Source of the DNA: an uncultured Mycoplasmatota bacterium
GTDB lineage: Bacteria; Bacillota_I; Bacilli_A; RF39; UBA660
Direction: 5' to 3'
Assembly (NCBI GenBank): GCA_947649365.1
Contig: CANSRH010000002.1
Span: forward strand, 24,414-88,413
Length of the DNA: 64,000 bases
A model generated the notes under the pieces. It was not told where the DNA came from and did not search any database. It saw only the letters and a list, made by a program, of their open reading frames with translations. Below are positions 15,466 through 22,101 of this stretch, piece by piece. The number at the start of each line of letters is the position of its first letter. The stretch's first letter is position 1. The translations under genes and the position numbers were made by a program.

Positions 15466-16578
15466 ATGATAAAATGGATAAACAAACACAACTTGCTTCT
15501 TTTTATTCCCTTAGGAATTCTTATGATTGCTAGCTTTTTTTGCATGTTTCAAGCTAGATTCATCAAACCACTCTACATAGGACATTTACAAAAACAAATT
15601 CTATGGTTTGGACTAGGATTCTTTTTACTATTTGTATTAACCAAATTAAAAATAAAATTTTTCTTTCACTATAGTTTTTATTTCTATCTTTTAGGAATTG
15701 TTTTATTAATACTAGTTCTTTTCTTAGGAAAAAACACCAATGGAGCAAAAGCTTGGTTTGATTTAAAATTTTTTCATCTCCAGCCTAGTGAATTTGTAAA
15801 AATTGCCTTACTTCTCTATCTATCCAAAACAACCAATGATTTCAAGTTAGGGAAAATAAAAGAATGGTGGTATATTTTAAAATGTATTTTTATTACATTC
15901 ATTCCATCCATTCTAGTCTTCTTAGAACCAGATACAGGAGCTATTATCATTTACTTACTATTGTTACTCTCTGTACTAATTTTTTCAGGGATTCATAAAA
16001 TTTGGTTTATCCTTTCTTTTCTATGTGTAATTCTAATATTAGGAACATTTACTTATTTTTACTTATACAACCAAGACACACTGATTCAATACATAGGAAC
16101 CAGTTTTTTCTATCGTATCGATCGTCTTATTCACTTTGCAGATGGAACAGGAATGCAACTAAACAATGCATTAACAACGATTGGAAATGCTGGTATATTT
16201 GGCAAAGGAATCCAAAAAGAACTCCTTTATGTTCCAGAATTTCCTACCGATTTCGTATTCACATTAAGCATTGCCATTTTTGGATTTCTAGGAGGATGCA
16301 TTCTTCTACTATCTTACTTTACAATAAATTACTATCTTATCCACAAGCTATTTACAAAAAAAGATTTACAAACAAAATTATTTTTACATGGATTCATCTA
16401 TATTTTTATTTATAGTCAAATCCAAAACATACTAATGAACTTAGGGTTATTACCAATCATGGGAATTCCTCTACCATTTCTTTCTTATGGTGGTTCCAAC
16501 ATGATTGTCTATTTTATCTTTCTAGGTTTTATTTTAAATAAAACACAAAAAGAAAAAAACAAGTCGAAACTTGTTTAA
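15466..16578 (+). CDS. FtsW/RodA/SpoVE-family SEDS glycosyltransferase
   Basis: The roughly 370-residue multi-pass protein has the SEDS signature near the C-terminus (GIPLPFLSYGGSNM) and the EPDTG motif in the central region (compare QPDLG of the family), with LQPSEFVK upstream. SEDS proteins polymerise lipid II into glycan strands with a cognate class B penicillin-binding protein. None is adjacent, so cell division, elongation or sporulation (SpoVE) use is open. The start is uncertain: ATGs at 15448 and 15466 are possible and neither has a strong ribosome site. The 3' end overlaps the convergent small gene by 4 nt. Confidence 0.85.
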   Translation: MIKWINKHNLLLFIPLGILMIASFFCMFQARFIKPLYIGHLQKQILWFGLGFFLLFVLTKLKIKFFFHYSFYFYLLGIVLLILVLFLGKNTNGAKAWFDLKFFHLQPSEFVKIALLLYLSKTTNDFKLGKIKEWWYILKCIFITFIPSILVFLEPDTGAIIIYLLLLLSVLIFSGIHKIWFILSFLCVILILGTFTYFYLYNQDTLIQYIGTSFFYRIDRLIHFADGTGMQLNNALTTIGNAGIFGKGIQKELLYVPEFPTDFVFTLSIAIFGFLGGCILLLSYFTINYYLIHKLFTKKDLQTKLFLHGFIYIFIYSQIQNILMNLGLLPIMGIPLPFLSYGGSNMIVYFIFLGFILNKTQKEKNKSKLV

Positions 16579-16781
16579 CGATAAGGATAATAATAGCCAT
16601 AAGAAGAATATCCAAAAGGTCCAGGTCCCATAGGGGGATAAGGTCTTGGTGCCACATTGTAAATAGGTCTAGGTCTTGTAAGCCCAACGGCTGCTCCTCC
16701 AACCAAAGCTCCCGTTAAAAACGGAAAGAAAAACTGACGATCCCCATTATTTGCACGATGTATGGTATAATTTTGATACAC
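16575..16781 (-). CDS. Small Pro/Tyr/Gly-rich protein, probably spore-associated
   Basis: A GTG at 16781 is chosen because GAGGAGG lies exactly 7 nt upstream; an in-frame ATG at 16823 would put that site inside the gene. The 68-residue product has an aromatic/basic start, a short hydrophobic segment (FFFPFLTGALVGGAAVG) and a C-terminus rich in Pro, Gly and Tyr. Small proteins with an FPFL-x-GG segment and Pro/Tyr tails are common in Bacilli spore coats. It lies 48 nt downstream of tyrS, with a CATACATTA element (16803-16811) resembling SigE/SigK -10 regions. The spore role is inference. Confidence 0.55.
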   Translation of the reverse strand: MYQNYTIHRANNGDRQFFFPFLTGALVGGAAVGLTRPRPIYNVAPRPYPPMGPGPFGYSSYGYYYPYR

Positions 16782-16828
16782 AAAGCTTCCTCCTCTCATT
16801 CTTAATGTATGAGAGTTTTTCAATTTGT

Positions 16829-18055
16829 CTATTGATAAAAGCCTAAATAATACTTCTTCTTTCCTTTTTTTACAATAAGAACTTGCTCTTCAATAAAATC
16901 TGCTTTTGTAACCATTTTTTCCAAATTCATTTCTTTTTTATTATTAATCGAAATTGCTCCACTACAAATCATTTCACGAGCTTCTCTTTTGCTAGAACAA
17001 ATACCATGACTCACAAGCAAATCAACTAGCAAAATATCTTCTGTAACAGGAAATTTTGGAATATCTTTCAAACTAGAAATAATATCTTTAGCAGATAATT
17101 TTGTAATATCTTCACTAAACAGAGATTCACTCATCATTTTTGCTTTTTCAAATTCGGACTTACCATGTAAATCAGTGATGATTTCTTCTGCCAAACGTTT
17201 ATGTGCTTCACGTTTTTCAGGATTTTCTAAATGTTGTTTTTCAATTTCTTCTATCTCTTCCTTAGATAAGAAAGTAAGTTTCTTCAAATATTCAATAATC
17301 ATAGAATCTTCCAAATTAATTAAATATTGATACATTTCATAACTTGACGTTTTCTCTTTATCAAGCCACAAAGCATTTCCTTCTGTTTTACCAAACTTTA
17401 CACCATTAGAATCAGTTACCAAAGGCATAACCATTCCATAAGCCGTAGCATCGCATTTTTTACGAATAAGTTCAATTCCAGCTGTAATATTCCCCCATTG
17501 ATCACTACCTGCTACTTGTAAAGTACAATTGCGTGTTGTAAACAAATGTAAAAAGTCAAGTGCTTGTAAAATCATATAAGAAAACTCTGCAAACGTAATT
17601 CCTGTTTCAATTCTTGATTTTACTTTATCTTTTGCTAACATATAGTTAATATTGAAATGTTTTCCATAATCTCTTAAAAAATCAATTACATTAATCTCTT
17701 TTGTCCACTCATAGTTATCCACCACTTCAAAACCAAAAATAGTTTCAGCTTGTTTCTTTAATCCTTTAATATTTTTTGCTACTTCACTCTTTGAAATCAT
17801 AGGACGTTCACTGGTTGGTTTTGGATCTCCGATTAACCCTGTTGCTCCACCAATTAAAAGAATTGGATGATGTCCCGCACGAGCAAGACGTTTTGAAATC
17901 AAAAAAGAAGAATAATGCCCAATATGCATAGAATCTGCTGTAGGGTCTGTCCCAATATAAAACGTTAATCCTCCCTGATTTAATTTTTCGATTAGCGCCT
18001 CATCACTAATATCTTGTATAAGTCCTCTCCATTTTAAATCTTCAAATATTGTCAT
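16829..18055 (-). CDS. tyrS: Tyrosyl-tRNA synthetase
   Basis: The 408-residue class I enzyme charges tRNA-Tyr. The HIGH motif is H44-I-G-H47, the Tyr-binding GSDQWGN lies at about 183-189, and the KMSKS-equivalent is K220-F-G-K-T. A C-terminal S4-like RNA-binding domain (from about 340) is complete. The start overlaps the stop of the CYTH gene by 4 nt, so both genes share the T-box leader upstream. Confidence 0.97.
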   Translation of the reverse strand: MTIFEDLKWRGLIQDISDEALIEKLNQGGLTFYIGTDPTADSMHIGHYSSFLISKRLARAGHHPILLIGGATGLIGDPKPTSERPMISKSEVAKNIKGLKKQAETIFGFEVVDNYEWTKEINVIDFLRDYGKHFNINYMLAKDKVKSRIETGITFAEFSYMILQALDFLHLFTTRNCTLQVAGSDQWGNITAGIELIRKKCDATAYGMVMPLVTDSNGVKFGKTEGNALWLDKEKTSSYEMYQYLINLEDSMIIEYLKKLTFLSKEEIEEIEKQHLENPEKREAHKRLAEEIITDLHGKSEFEKAKMMSESLFSEDITKLSAKDIISSLKDIPKFPVTEDILLVDLLVSHGICSSKREAREMICSGAISINNKKEMNLEKMVTKADFIEEQVLIVKKGKKKYYLGFYQ

Positions 18056-18597
18056 TTTCTTTCCTCCTCTAATGCTAGTTCTTGTATTACTTTTAAATCT
18101 ATTCCATAATCACTATAAATAGACTCCACATCTTTTGTAATCACACGCTCTTCTGTAAAGCCTAACATTTCTACAATCTTCATTACTTCTTCTTTATTCG
18201 TTCCTTCAATTTCTATATAATCAGGTATCTGTGGCCAAGAATCAATATCCACCTCTACACCATGTAAAAAATAACGGCATCTTTTATTTTCTTGAAAAGC
18301 CTTTGGAACATAACCAAATTCTTTTAAAATCAAATTTGTTTTTTCAAAATCATCCACTACAATTTCCAACTCTTCTGTTCCATCGATTTCTTTTGCTTTT
18401 ACATTTTTAATAGCAAGAGTAGCCTCTACTCCATTCGTACGAAGTCGTATCCACTTATGAGGCAAAGCAGGCTGAAAATCATAAACATATCTTCTTTGTA
18501 AATGTTCCCATTGAAATTCTGCTCCCAAACTTTCTAATTTTTCTTGCATCTCCTTCTTATCTACATCTAAGATACGCGCTTCTATTTCTACATTCAT
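18052..18597 (-). CDS. CYTH-domain protein (CyaB/ThTPase-like)
   Basis: The ATG at 18597 follows GGAAGGAGA; an earlier in-frame start would lie in the T-box terminator. The 181-residue protein has the CYTH start EIEAR (usual ExExK, here Arg at the last position) and the tunnel-strand motifs WIRLRTNG, ATLAIK, EELEIVVD, CRYFLHG and EVDIDSW...YIEIEG. CYTH enzymes act on triphosphorylated substrates with divalent metals (adenylyl cyclase class IV, thiamine triphosphatase, polyphosphatase). Its place between a T-box and tyrS is unusual. Confidence 0.85.
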   Translation of the reverse strand: MNVEIEARILDVDKKEMQEKLESLGAEFQWEHLQRRYVYDFQPALPHKWIRLRTNGVEATLAIKNVKAKEIDGTEELEIVVDDFEKTNLILKEFGYVPKAFQENKRCRYFLHGVEVDIDSWPQIPDYIEIEGTNKEEVMKIVEMLGFTEERVITKDVESIYSDYGIDLKVIQELALEEERK

Positions 18598-18611
18598 AAT
18601 CTTTCTCCTTC

Positions 18612-18824
18612 CAATAAAAAACACGATATTTTTATCCATAAGGACGAAAATATCGCGGTACCACCTTAATTCATGAATCAATCATGCACTCTAGACTATA
18701 AAGCATCACCTATTTAAGTTCATAAATTGTAAATTCATTGTTTGACTATATTAGTTTCCACCAAATACTAACTCTCTATAAATACTTCAAACAACTACTT
18801 TGATTTAATCATCACTTAATTGAT
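18612..18824 (-). promoter_or_regulatory. T-box riboswitch of the CYTH-tyrS operon
   Basis: The minus-strand leader contains the T-box core (AATTAAGGTGGTACCGCG), the AGAGAG and TTGGTGGAA parts of Stem I, and a terminator hairpin (CGATATTTTCGTCC pairing with GGATAAAAATATCG) followed by a T run. Uncharged tRNA-Tyr should bind and favour the antiterminator. A Tyr codon TAC at 18731-18729 is a candidate specifier, not proven. Confidence 0.93.
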
Positions 18825-18830
18825 AAGTTA

Positions 18831-18859
18831 AGTGTATCACGTAATACTTATATAGTCAA
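18831..18859 (-). promoter_or_regulatory. Promoter of the tyrS T-box leader
   Basis: TTGACT, 17 nt, TACACT on the minus strand, placing the transcript start just ahead of Stem I. Confidence 0.75.
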
Positions 18860-18880
18860 ATCAATGCTTTTTCCAATTTT

Positions 18881-19383
18881 CTATTCATTATATTCCAAAC
18901 ATTTTTCTTCTAATAATTTAAAATTACAACATCTTTCATAAATATTTTTAGCTAAAGTTTTGTTTATATATTTATCATATATTTTTTTAGATCTTCCATA
19001 TAATTTTTCATCATTACGATTTAACCAATAGATTTGCTCTTTTAAAAGTTTTGTATACTTTTCTTCTGACTTCGTTAAACATTCTTTATCCAAATCTAAT
19101 TTAACAATATTCTTTCCTGTTACAGGCAACATATTATTAAAATTAATAGCACCTAATTTTCCATTATCTATTTTTAAAAAATCTAATTTTGACTTTAACT
19201 TAAGATGCTTTGCTTTTGGACTAGATAAAGGAGCAAAATACATGCAGCCATTGATTTCAAATAATACACCTACAAATGGTCTTAGTTCTTTTTCATTATA
19301 GTTATAAGGTACTCTAGCATCAAATTTCTTAAATAATCACAATATCTTGTATCTAATCGAACTAATAATAAAGAATTCTTCAT
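18881..19383 (-). pseudogene. toxN: Type III toxin ToxN/AbiQ, interrupted by a -1 frameshift
   Basis: The downstream open frame (120 codons) matches the ToxN/AbiQ endoribonuclease fold: MYFAPLSSPKAKH, LGAINFNNMLPV, KYTKLLKEQIYWLNRN and the C-terminal NFKLLEEKCLEY. The missing N-terminus is present in another frame: an ATG at 19383 with a GGTGAT site reads MKNSLLLVRLDTRYCDYLR, and adding one base in the AAA run near 19322-19330 joins it through KFDARVPYNYNEKEL to the rest. The repaired protein has 167 residues, the normal ToxN size (about 170). It is either a real inactivating mutation, a slippage site or an assembly error. Confidence 0.88.
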
Positions 19384-19416
19384 TTTATCACCTTCAAAAA
19401 CATAATATAACAAAAC

Positions 19417-19446
19417 CAAAAATAAAACTAGAGTCTGCTCTCTAGT
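19417..19446 (-). terminator. Terminator between toxI and toxN
   Basis: ACTAGAG/CTCTAGT 7-bp stem with a 6-nt loop and a TTTTATTTTT tail on the minus strand. In ToxIN loci a leaky terminator in this place sets the ratio of antitoxin RNA to toxin mRNA; the position here is the same. Confidence 0.85.
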
Positions 19447-19449
19447 TTC

Positions 19450-19554
19450 TTTTTTAAGTTCCTCTTTTGGTGGGAATCACCGCTTTTTTAAATTCCTGTT
19501 AAAAGCCGGAATCGCTTCTTTTTTAAGTTCCTCTTCATAGTGGGAATCACTAGC
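19450..19554 (-). ncRNA. toxI: ToxI-type antitoxin RNA: three tandem 34-36 nt repeats
   Basis: On the minus strand three units run 19554-19519, 19518-19484 and 19483-19450. Each has GATTCC near its 5' end, a variable middle, GGAA(C/T)TT, and ends in six A. The first and third are closest (GTGATTCCCAC...GAGGAACTTAAAAAA); the middle one is diverged (GCGATTCCGGC...CAGGAATTTAAAAAA). GATTCC can pair with GGAA(C/T)T in the same or a neighbouring unit, as in the pseudoknots of type III antitoxins. Unit size, repeat number, promoter upstream, terminator downstream and toxN beyond all fit a type III system. Confidence 0.85.
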
Positions 19555-19624
19555 TTTTTATTTAATAGATGCAACTTTTTGAGAAAAGTTACAATGAACA
19601 CTGAGTTTCCTCAAATGCAAACAT

Positions 19625-19653
19625 ACTATACCATACTTTTAGAACATTGTCTA
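19625..19653 (-). promoter_or_regulatory. Promoter of toxI/toxN
   Basis: TAGACA, 17 nt, TATAGT on the minus strand. The transcript would begin near 19618 with a leader of about 60 nt that holds a TGAG-GAAA-CTCA hairpin and a second AACTTTT/AAAAAGTT hairpin before the first repeat. Confidence 0.75.
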
Positions 19654-19673
19654 TAATATAAATTAAAAAAACA

Positions 19674-20165
19674 CTAAGCTGTTTTTTTCTTAGTCGTTTT
19701 ATTTTGTGGTTTCTTTTTTGTGGAAGAATTGGTTGTAGTTTTTATAATAACTTCTTCTTTTTTATTAGCTTCTAACTTATCAATTGCTTTTTTTAATACA
19801 ACAACCGTTTTATCTTTCACATCCTTAGCAGCTTTTTCAATCACTGGAGCACTTTTTTCTTTTGCTAAATCCATAAGTTCATCTGCTTTCTTCATCAAAA
19901 GCGAACCCTTTTCCTTAATTAGTTCCAAAGCTGTTTCTTTATTCAAATTTTCCAAATCTTGTTTTAACTCTTTTACTTTAGCATTTAGTTTTTCTTTAAT
20001 TTCATCTTTATCCAAATGCTTAATTGTATCCACAAGTTCATCCGTTTTCTTTTTTAATTCTTTACGTGTTTCGCTACCTTTTTTAGGAGCAAACAAAACA
20101 CCCATTCCAGCCCCAATCATAGCACCAGCAATAAATTTTCCTAAACCATGTTTTTCTTTACTCAT
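19674..20165 (-). CDS. YtxH-family membrane-associated protein
   Basis: The ATG at 20165 overlaps the upstream stop by 8 nt and has GGGATG before it. The 163-residue protein has the YtxH start (KFIAGAMIGAGMGVLFAPKKG, a Gly/Ala helix followed by APKKGxETR), then a long Lys/Glu amphipathic helical region (to about 135) and a basic, Thr/Lys-rich tail. In Bacilli ytxH commonly follows a DUF948 gene, as here, and is linked to envelope or general stress. The molecular role is not known. Confidence 0.82.
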   Translation of the reverse strand: MSKEKHGLGKFIAGAMIGAGMGVLFAPKKGSETRKELKKKTDELVDTIKHLDKDEIKEKLNAKVKELKQDLENLNKETALELIKEKGSLLMKKADELMDLAKEKSAPVIEKAAKDVKDKTVVVLKKAIDKLEANKKEEVIIKTTTNSSTKKKPQNKTTKKKTA

Positions 20166-20451
20166 TTTCATCATCCCTTTTATCTTTTTTCTTTTTAAAC
20201 AACAACTTTTTAAACACAGAAGAAATTCCATCTACTACCTTATCCGTAGCAATAGCAATTCGATCAGTAGTATAATCTATGATATGAAAAAATCCATTCA
20301 AAGTTTTCACTTTTTCTTGTACATCATCCACAATTTTTTCTACCTTTTCTAATGTTATTATAATCTTAACCCCTAAAATTATACCAATAATCAAAATAAT
20401 GATTAATAAGATATAAATAATAATTGGTAAAAAATCTAACCAAAAACTCAT
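20158..20451 (-). CDS. DUF948 (YtxG-like) membrane protein
   Basis: The 97-residue protein has one N-terminal hydrophobic helix (about 8-32, almost all Ile/Leu) then a helical region with a heptad-like pattern (TLEKVEKIVDDVQEKVKTL) and a basic tail. This is the DUF948 layout, normally paired with YtxH as here. It starts a few bases after the acidic protein gene, with GAGGAAG as ribosome site. Confidence 0.75.
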   Translation of the reverse strand: MSFWLDFLPIIIYILLIIILIIGIILGVKIIITLEKVEKIVDDVQEKVKTLNGFFHIIDYTTDRIAIATDKVVDGISSVFKKLLFKKKKDKRDDENE

Positions 20452-20453
20452 TT

Positions 20454-21380
20454 TTATTCTTCCTCTCTATTGTCGTACATAGAATCAATCAAATCAAACA
20501 AATCACTTTCCAATGTATCTTCTTCAATATCTTTACTTTTTGGTTCCTTATCCAAAACTTCCAAATTTTCATCGGATTGTGTTAATTCCTGTTCAACAGA
20601 ATGACTAAATTGATTAAAATCATTACTTTCTTCCTCTGGTTCCTCGGCATACTTCCGTCCACGAACATTTTTATTTCGAGTCATTCGATTCAAAGGTTGT
20701 TCCTCTGTATCAGAAATAGCAATGGTTTCATCTGCTGAATTTGCTAACAAATCATCTATATCTCTAGAGCGACTATCATAAAATTTTTTCATTGGAGTAT
20801 CATTCAAAGTTTTCTCAATATCTTCTTCTAAAGTACCAAAAGCCTTCTTTCGAACCATATCTACATTAAACTTCTTCTTTTCTTCCTCAACAGAAATAAT
20901 ATCTTCTTTTTTATAGTTTTTATCTAGTACTCCATAAACAGGTGAAATGACTGGAGAAGGACGAAATCCATTTTTAGTTTCTGTTTGTTTTTGAATAGTA
21001 GGTTTCTCTCTTTTGGGTTGCTCTTTCTTTAAAAGTTTAGATTTTCTTTCGCTATCGTACCCAAGAGGACTCAAGGAATCAAAACCGACTCTTCTCGTTG
21101 TTTCAGGCTCCTTAGGTTTTATAGCAACTGGAGGCACTTCTTCTTCCACTTCTTTTGTATTATAACTTGTAACAAATTCTTCTTCATTAAAATCTGGAAA
21201 CTTAAAAGTATTCTCTGCTTTAAACAAATCTCTTTCGTTTTCTTTTGGCAATTCCTCTTTTACAGGAACATCCTTTTTTATCACACTGTCTTCTTTAATA
21301 ACTACCTTTTCTTCTGTCGGACGAACTTCTATTTCCTCTTCTTCAAATAAGGCATTCTTTAATTTATTAAACAAACCCAT
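20454..21380 (-). CDS. Acidic, mostly disordered cytoplasmic protein of unknown function
   Basis: The 308-residue protein has no signal or membrane helix and is rich in Glu, Lys, Asp and Pro. Short ordered islands stand out: MGLFNKLKNALF (an amphipathic start that could touch membrane), FKFPDFNEEEF, RRVGFDSLSPLGYDSERKS and SPVISPVYGVLDKNY. The last islands look like short binding motifs in a disordered chain. It is co-transcribed with the DUF948/YtxH pair and a lipoprotein gene, so an envelope-linked scaffold is possible. I do not recognise the family. Confidence 0.6.
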   Translation of the reverse strand: MGLFNKLKNALFEEEEIEVRPTEEKVVIKEDSVIKKDVPVKEELPKENERDLFKAENTFKFPDFNEEEFVTSYNTKEVEEEVPPVAIKPKEPETTRRVGFDSLSPLGYDSERKSKLLKKEQPKREKPTIQKQTETKNGFRPSPVISPVYGVLDKNYKKEDIISVEEEKKKFNVDMVRKKAFGTLEEDIEKTLNDTPMKKFYDSRSRDIDDLLANSADETIAISDTEEQPLNRMTRNKNVRGRKYAEEPEEESNDFNQFSHSVEQELTQSDENLEVLDKEPKSKDIEEDTLESDLFDLIDSMYDNREEE

Positions 21381-21394
21381 TTTTTCTTCACCTC

Positions 21395-22042
21395 TTAATT
21401 AATTAAATCTGTATCTGGTATATCATTCTCTTTTTTACTTGAAGAACTACTTCCTTCATATTGAATAAAATTACTTTCATTTTTTGCCGTCTCAAAAATG
21501 TTAAACTCAATCTCACTGGCATTTAGAGTATCATTTCCAATCATACTAGCAATAATAGTATCATTATAAGAAATAGAAGAAAGCAAAGCCATCGCATAAG
21601 CAAGAACTTCGTTTATATCCCTATAATCTACTATCACTTCTATTTTAGCATAATTATACATAATTTCAATTAAATATTTTTTATTTTCAATAAAATTAAT
21701 CTCTAAATATCCAAAATACTCTCCATTTTCTAATTTCGTAGAATAGAAAGCATTTTTTTGAATCTTATACTCTTCTTTCACCTTATTATGATAGCTAATC
21801 AAATCCAAATACAAATAAAGAGTATACTTATCCTTTTTTAAAGTTACATTTCCCGTTTTTTCTTCCAAAACAGACAAACCAATAGGAAGATAATAACGAT
21901 AGCCTTGTCCAGTTCGATTGGTATAAGAAATTTTAGAATCTGCCAAAGCATTTTTGATAATTCCATCATAATTGCTTTTATTTAGATAAGTACAACCAGA
22001 CAAAAAAAACATCCCTAAAAACAAGAGTACAATCTTTTTCAT
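21395..22042 (-). CDS. Lipoprotein of unknown function
   Basis: The 215-residue protein has a lipoprotein signal peptide with lipobox LSGC (Cys17), followed by a domain of alternating strands (about 30-180) and a Ser/Lys/Asp-rich end. The ATG follows GTAGGAGGA. It is first in a unit with the acidic protein, DUF948 and YtxH genes. The product should sit on the outer face of the membrane. No known family was recognised. Confidence 0.7.
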   Translation of the reverse strand: MKKIVLLFLGMFFLSGCTYLNKSNYDGIIKNALADSKISYTNRTGQGYRYYLPIGLSVLEEKTGNVTLKKDKYTLYLYLDLISYHNKVKEEYKIQKNAFYSTKLENGEYFGYLEINFIENKKYLIEIMYNYAKIEVIVDYRDINEVLAYAMALLSSISYNDTIIASMIGNDTLNASEIEFNIFETAKNESNFIQYEGSSSSSKKENDIPDTDLIN

Positions 22043-22074
22043 GAGCTTCCTCCTACCTTAAACACCATTATAAC

Positions 22075-22099
22075 AAAAAAATGTTTTTTTGCAAAACAT
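22075..22099 (-). terminator. Terminator of the histidine kinase gene
   Basis: ATGTTTT/AAAACAT stem with a 5-nt loop and six T on the minus strand, just after the stop codon. Confidence 0.75.
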
Positions 22100-22101
22100 C
22101 T

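Noticed and set aside
19450..19554. Possible short CRISPR array
   Set aside because: The units abut directly without unique spacers and no cas genes are present. The neighbouring toxin gene and terminator fit ToxI.
19720..20352. 210-codon open frame on the plus strand
   Set aside because: It is antisense to the YtxH and DUF948 genes, and its Ser/Phe-rich composition is the mirror of Lys/Glu-rich coding.
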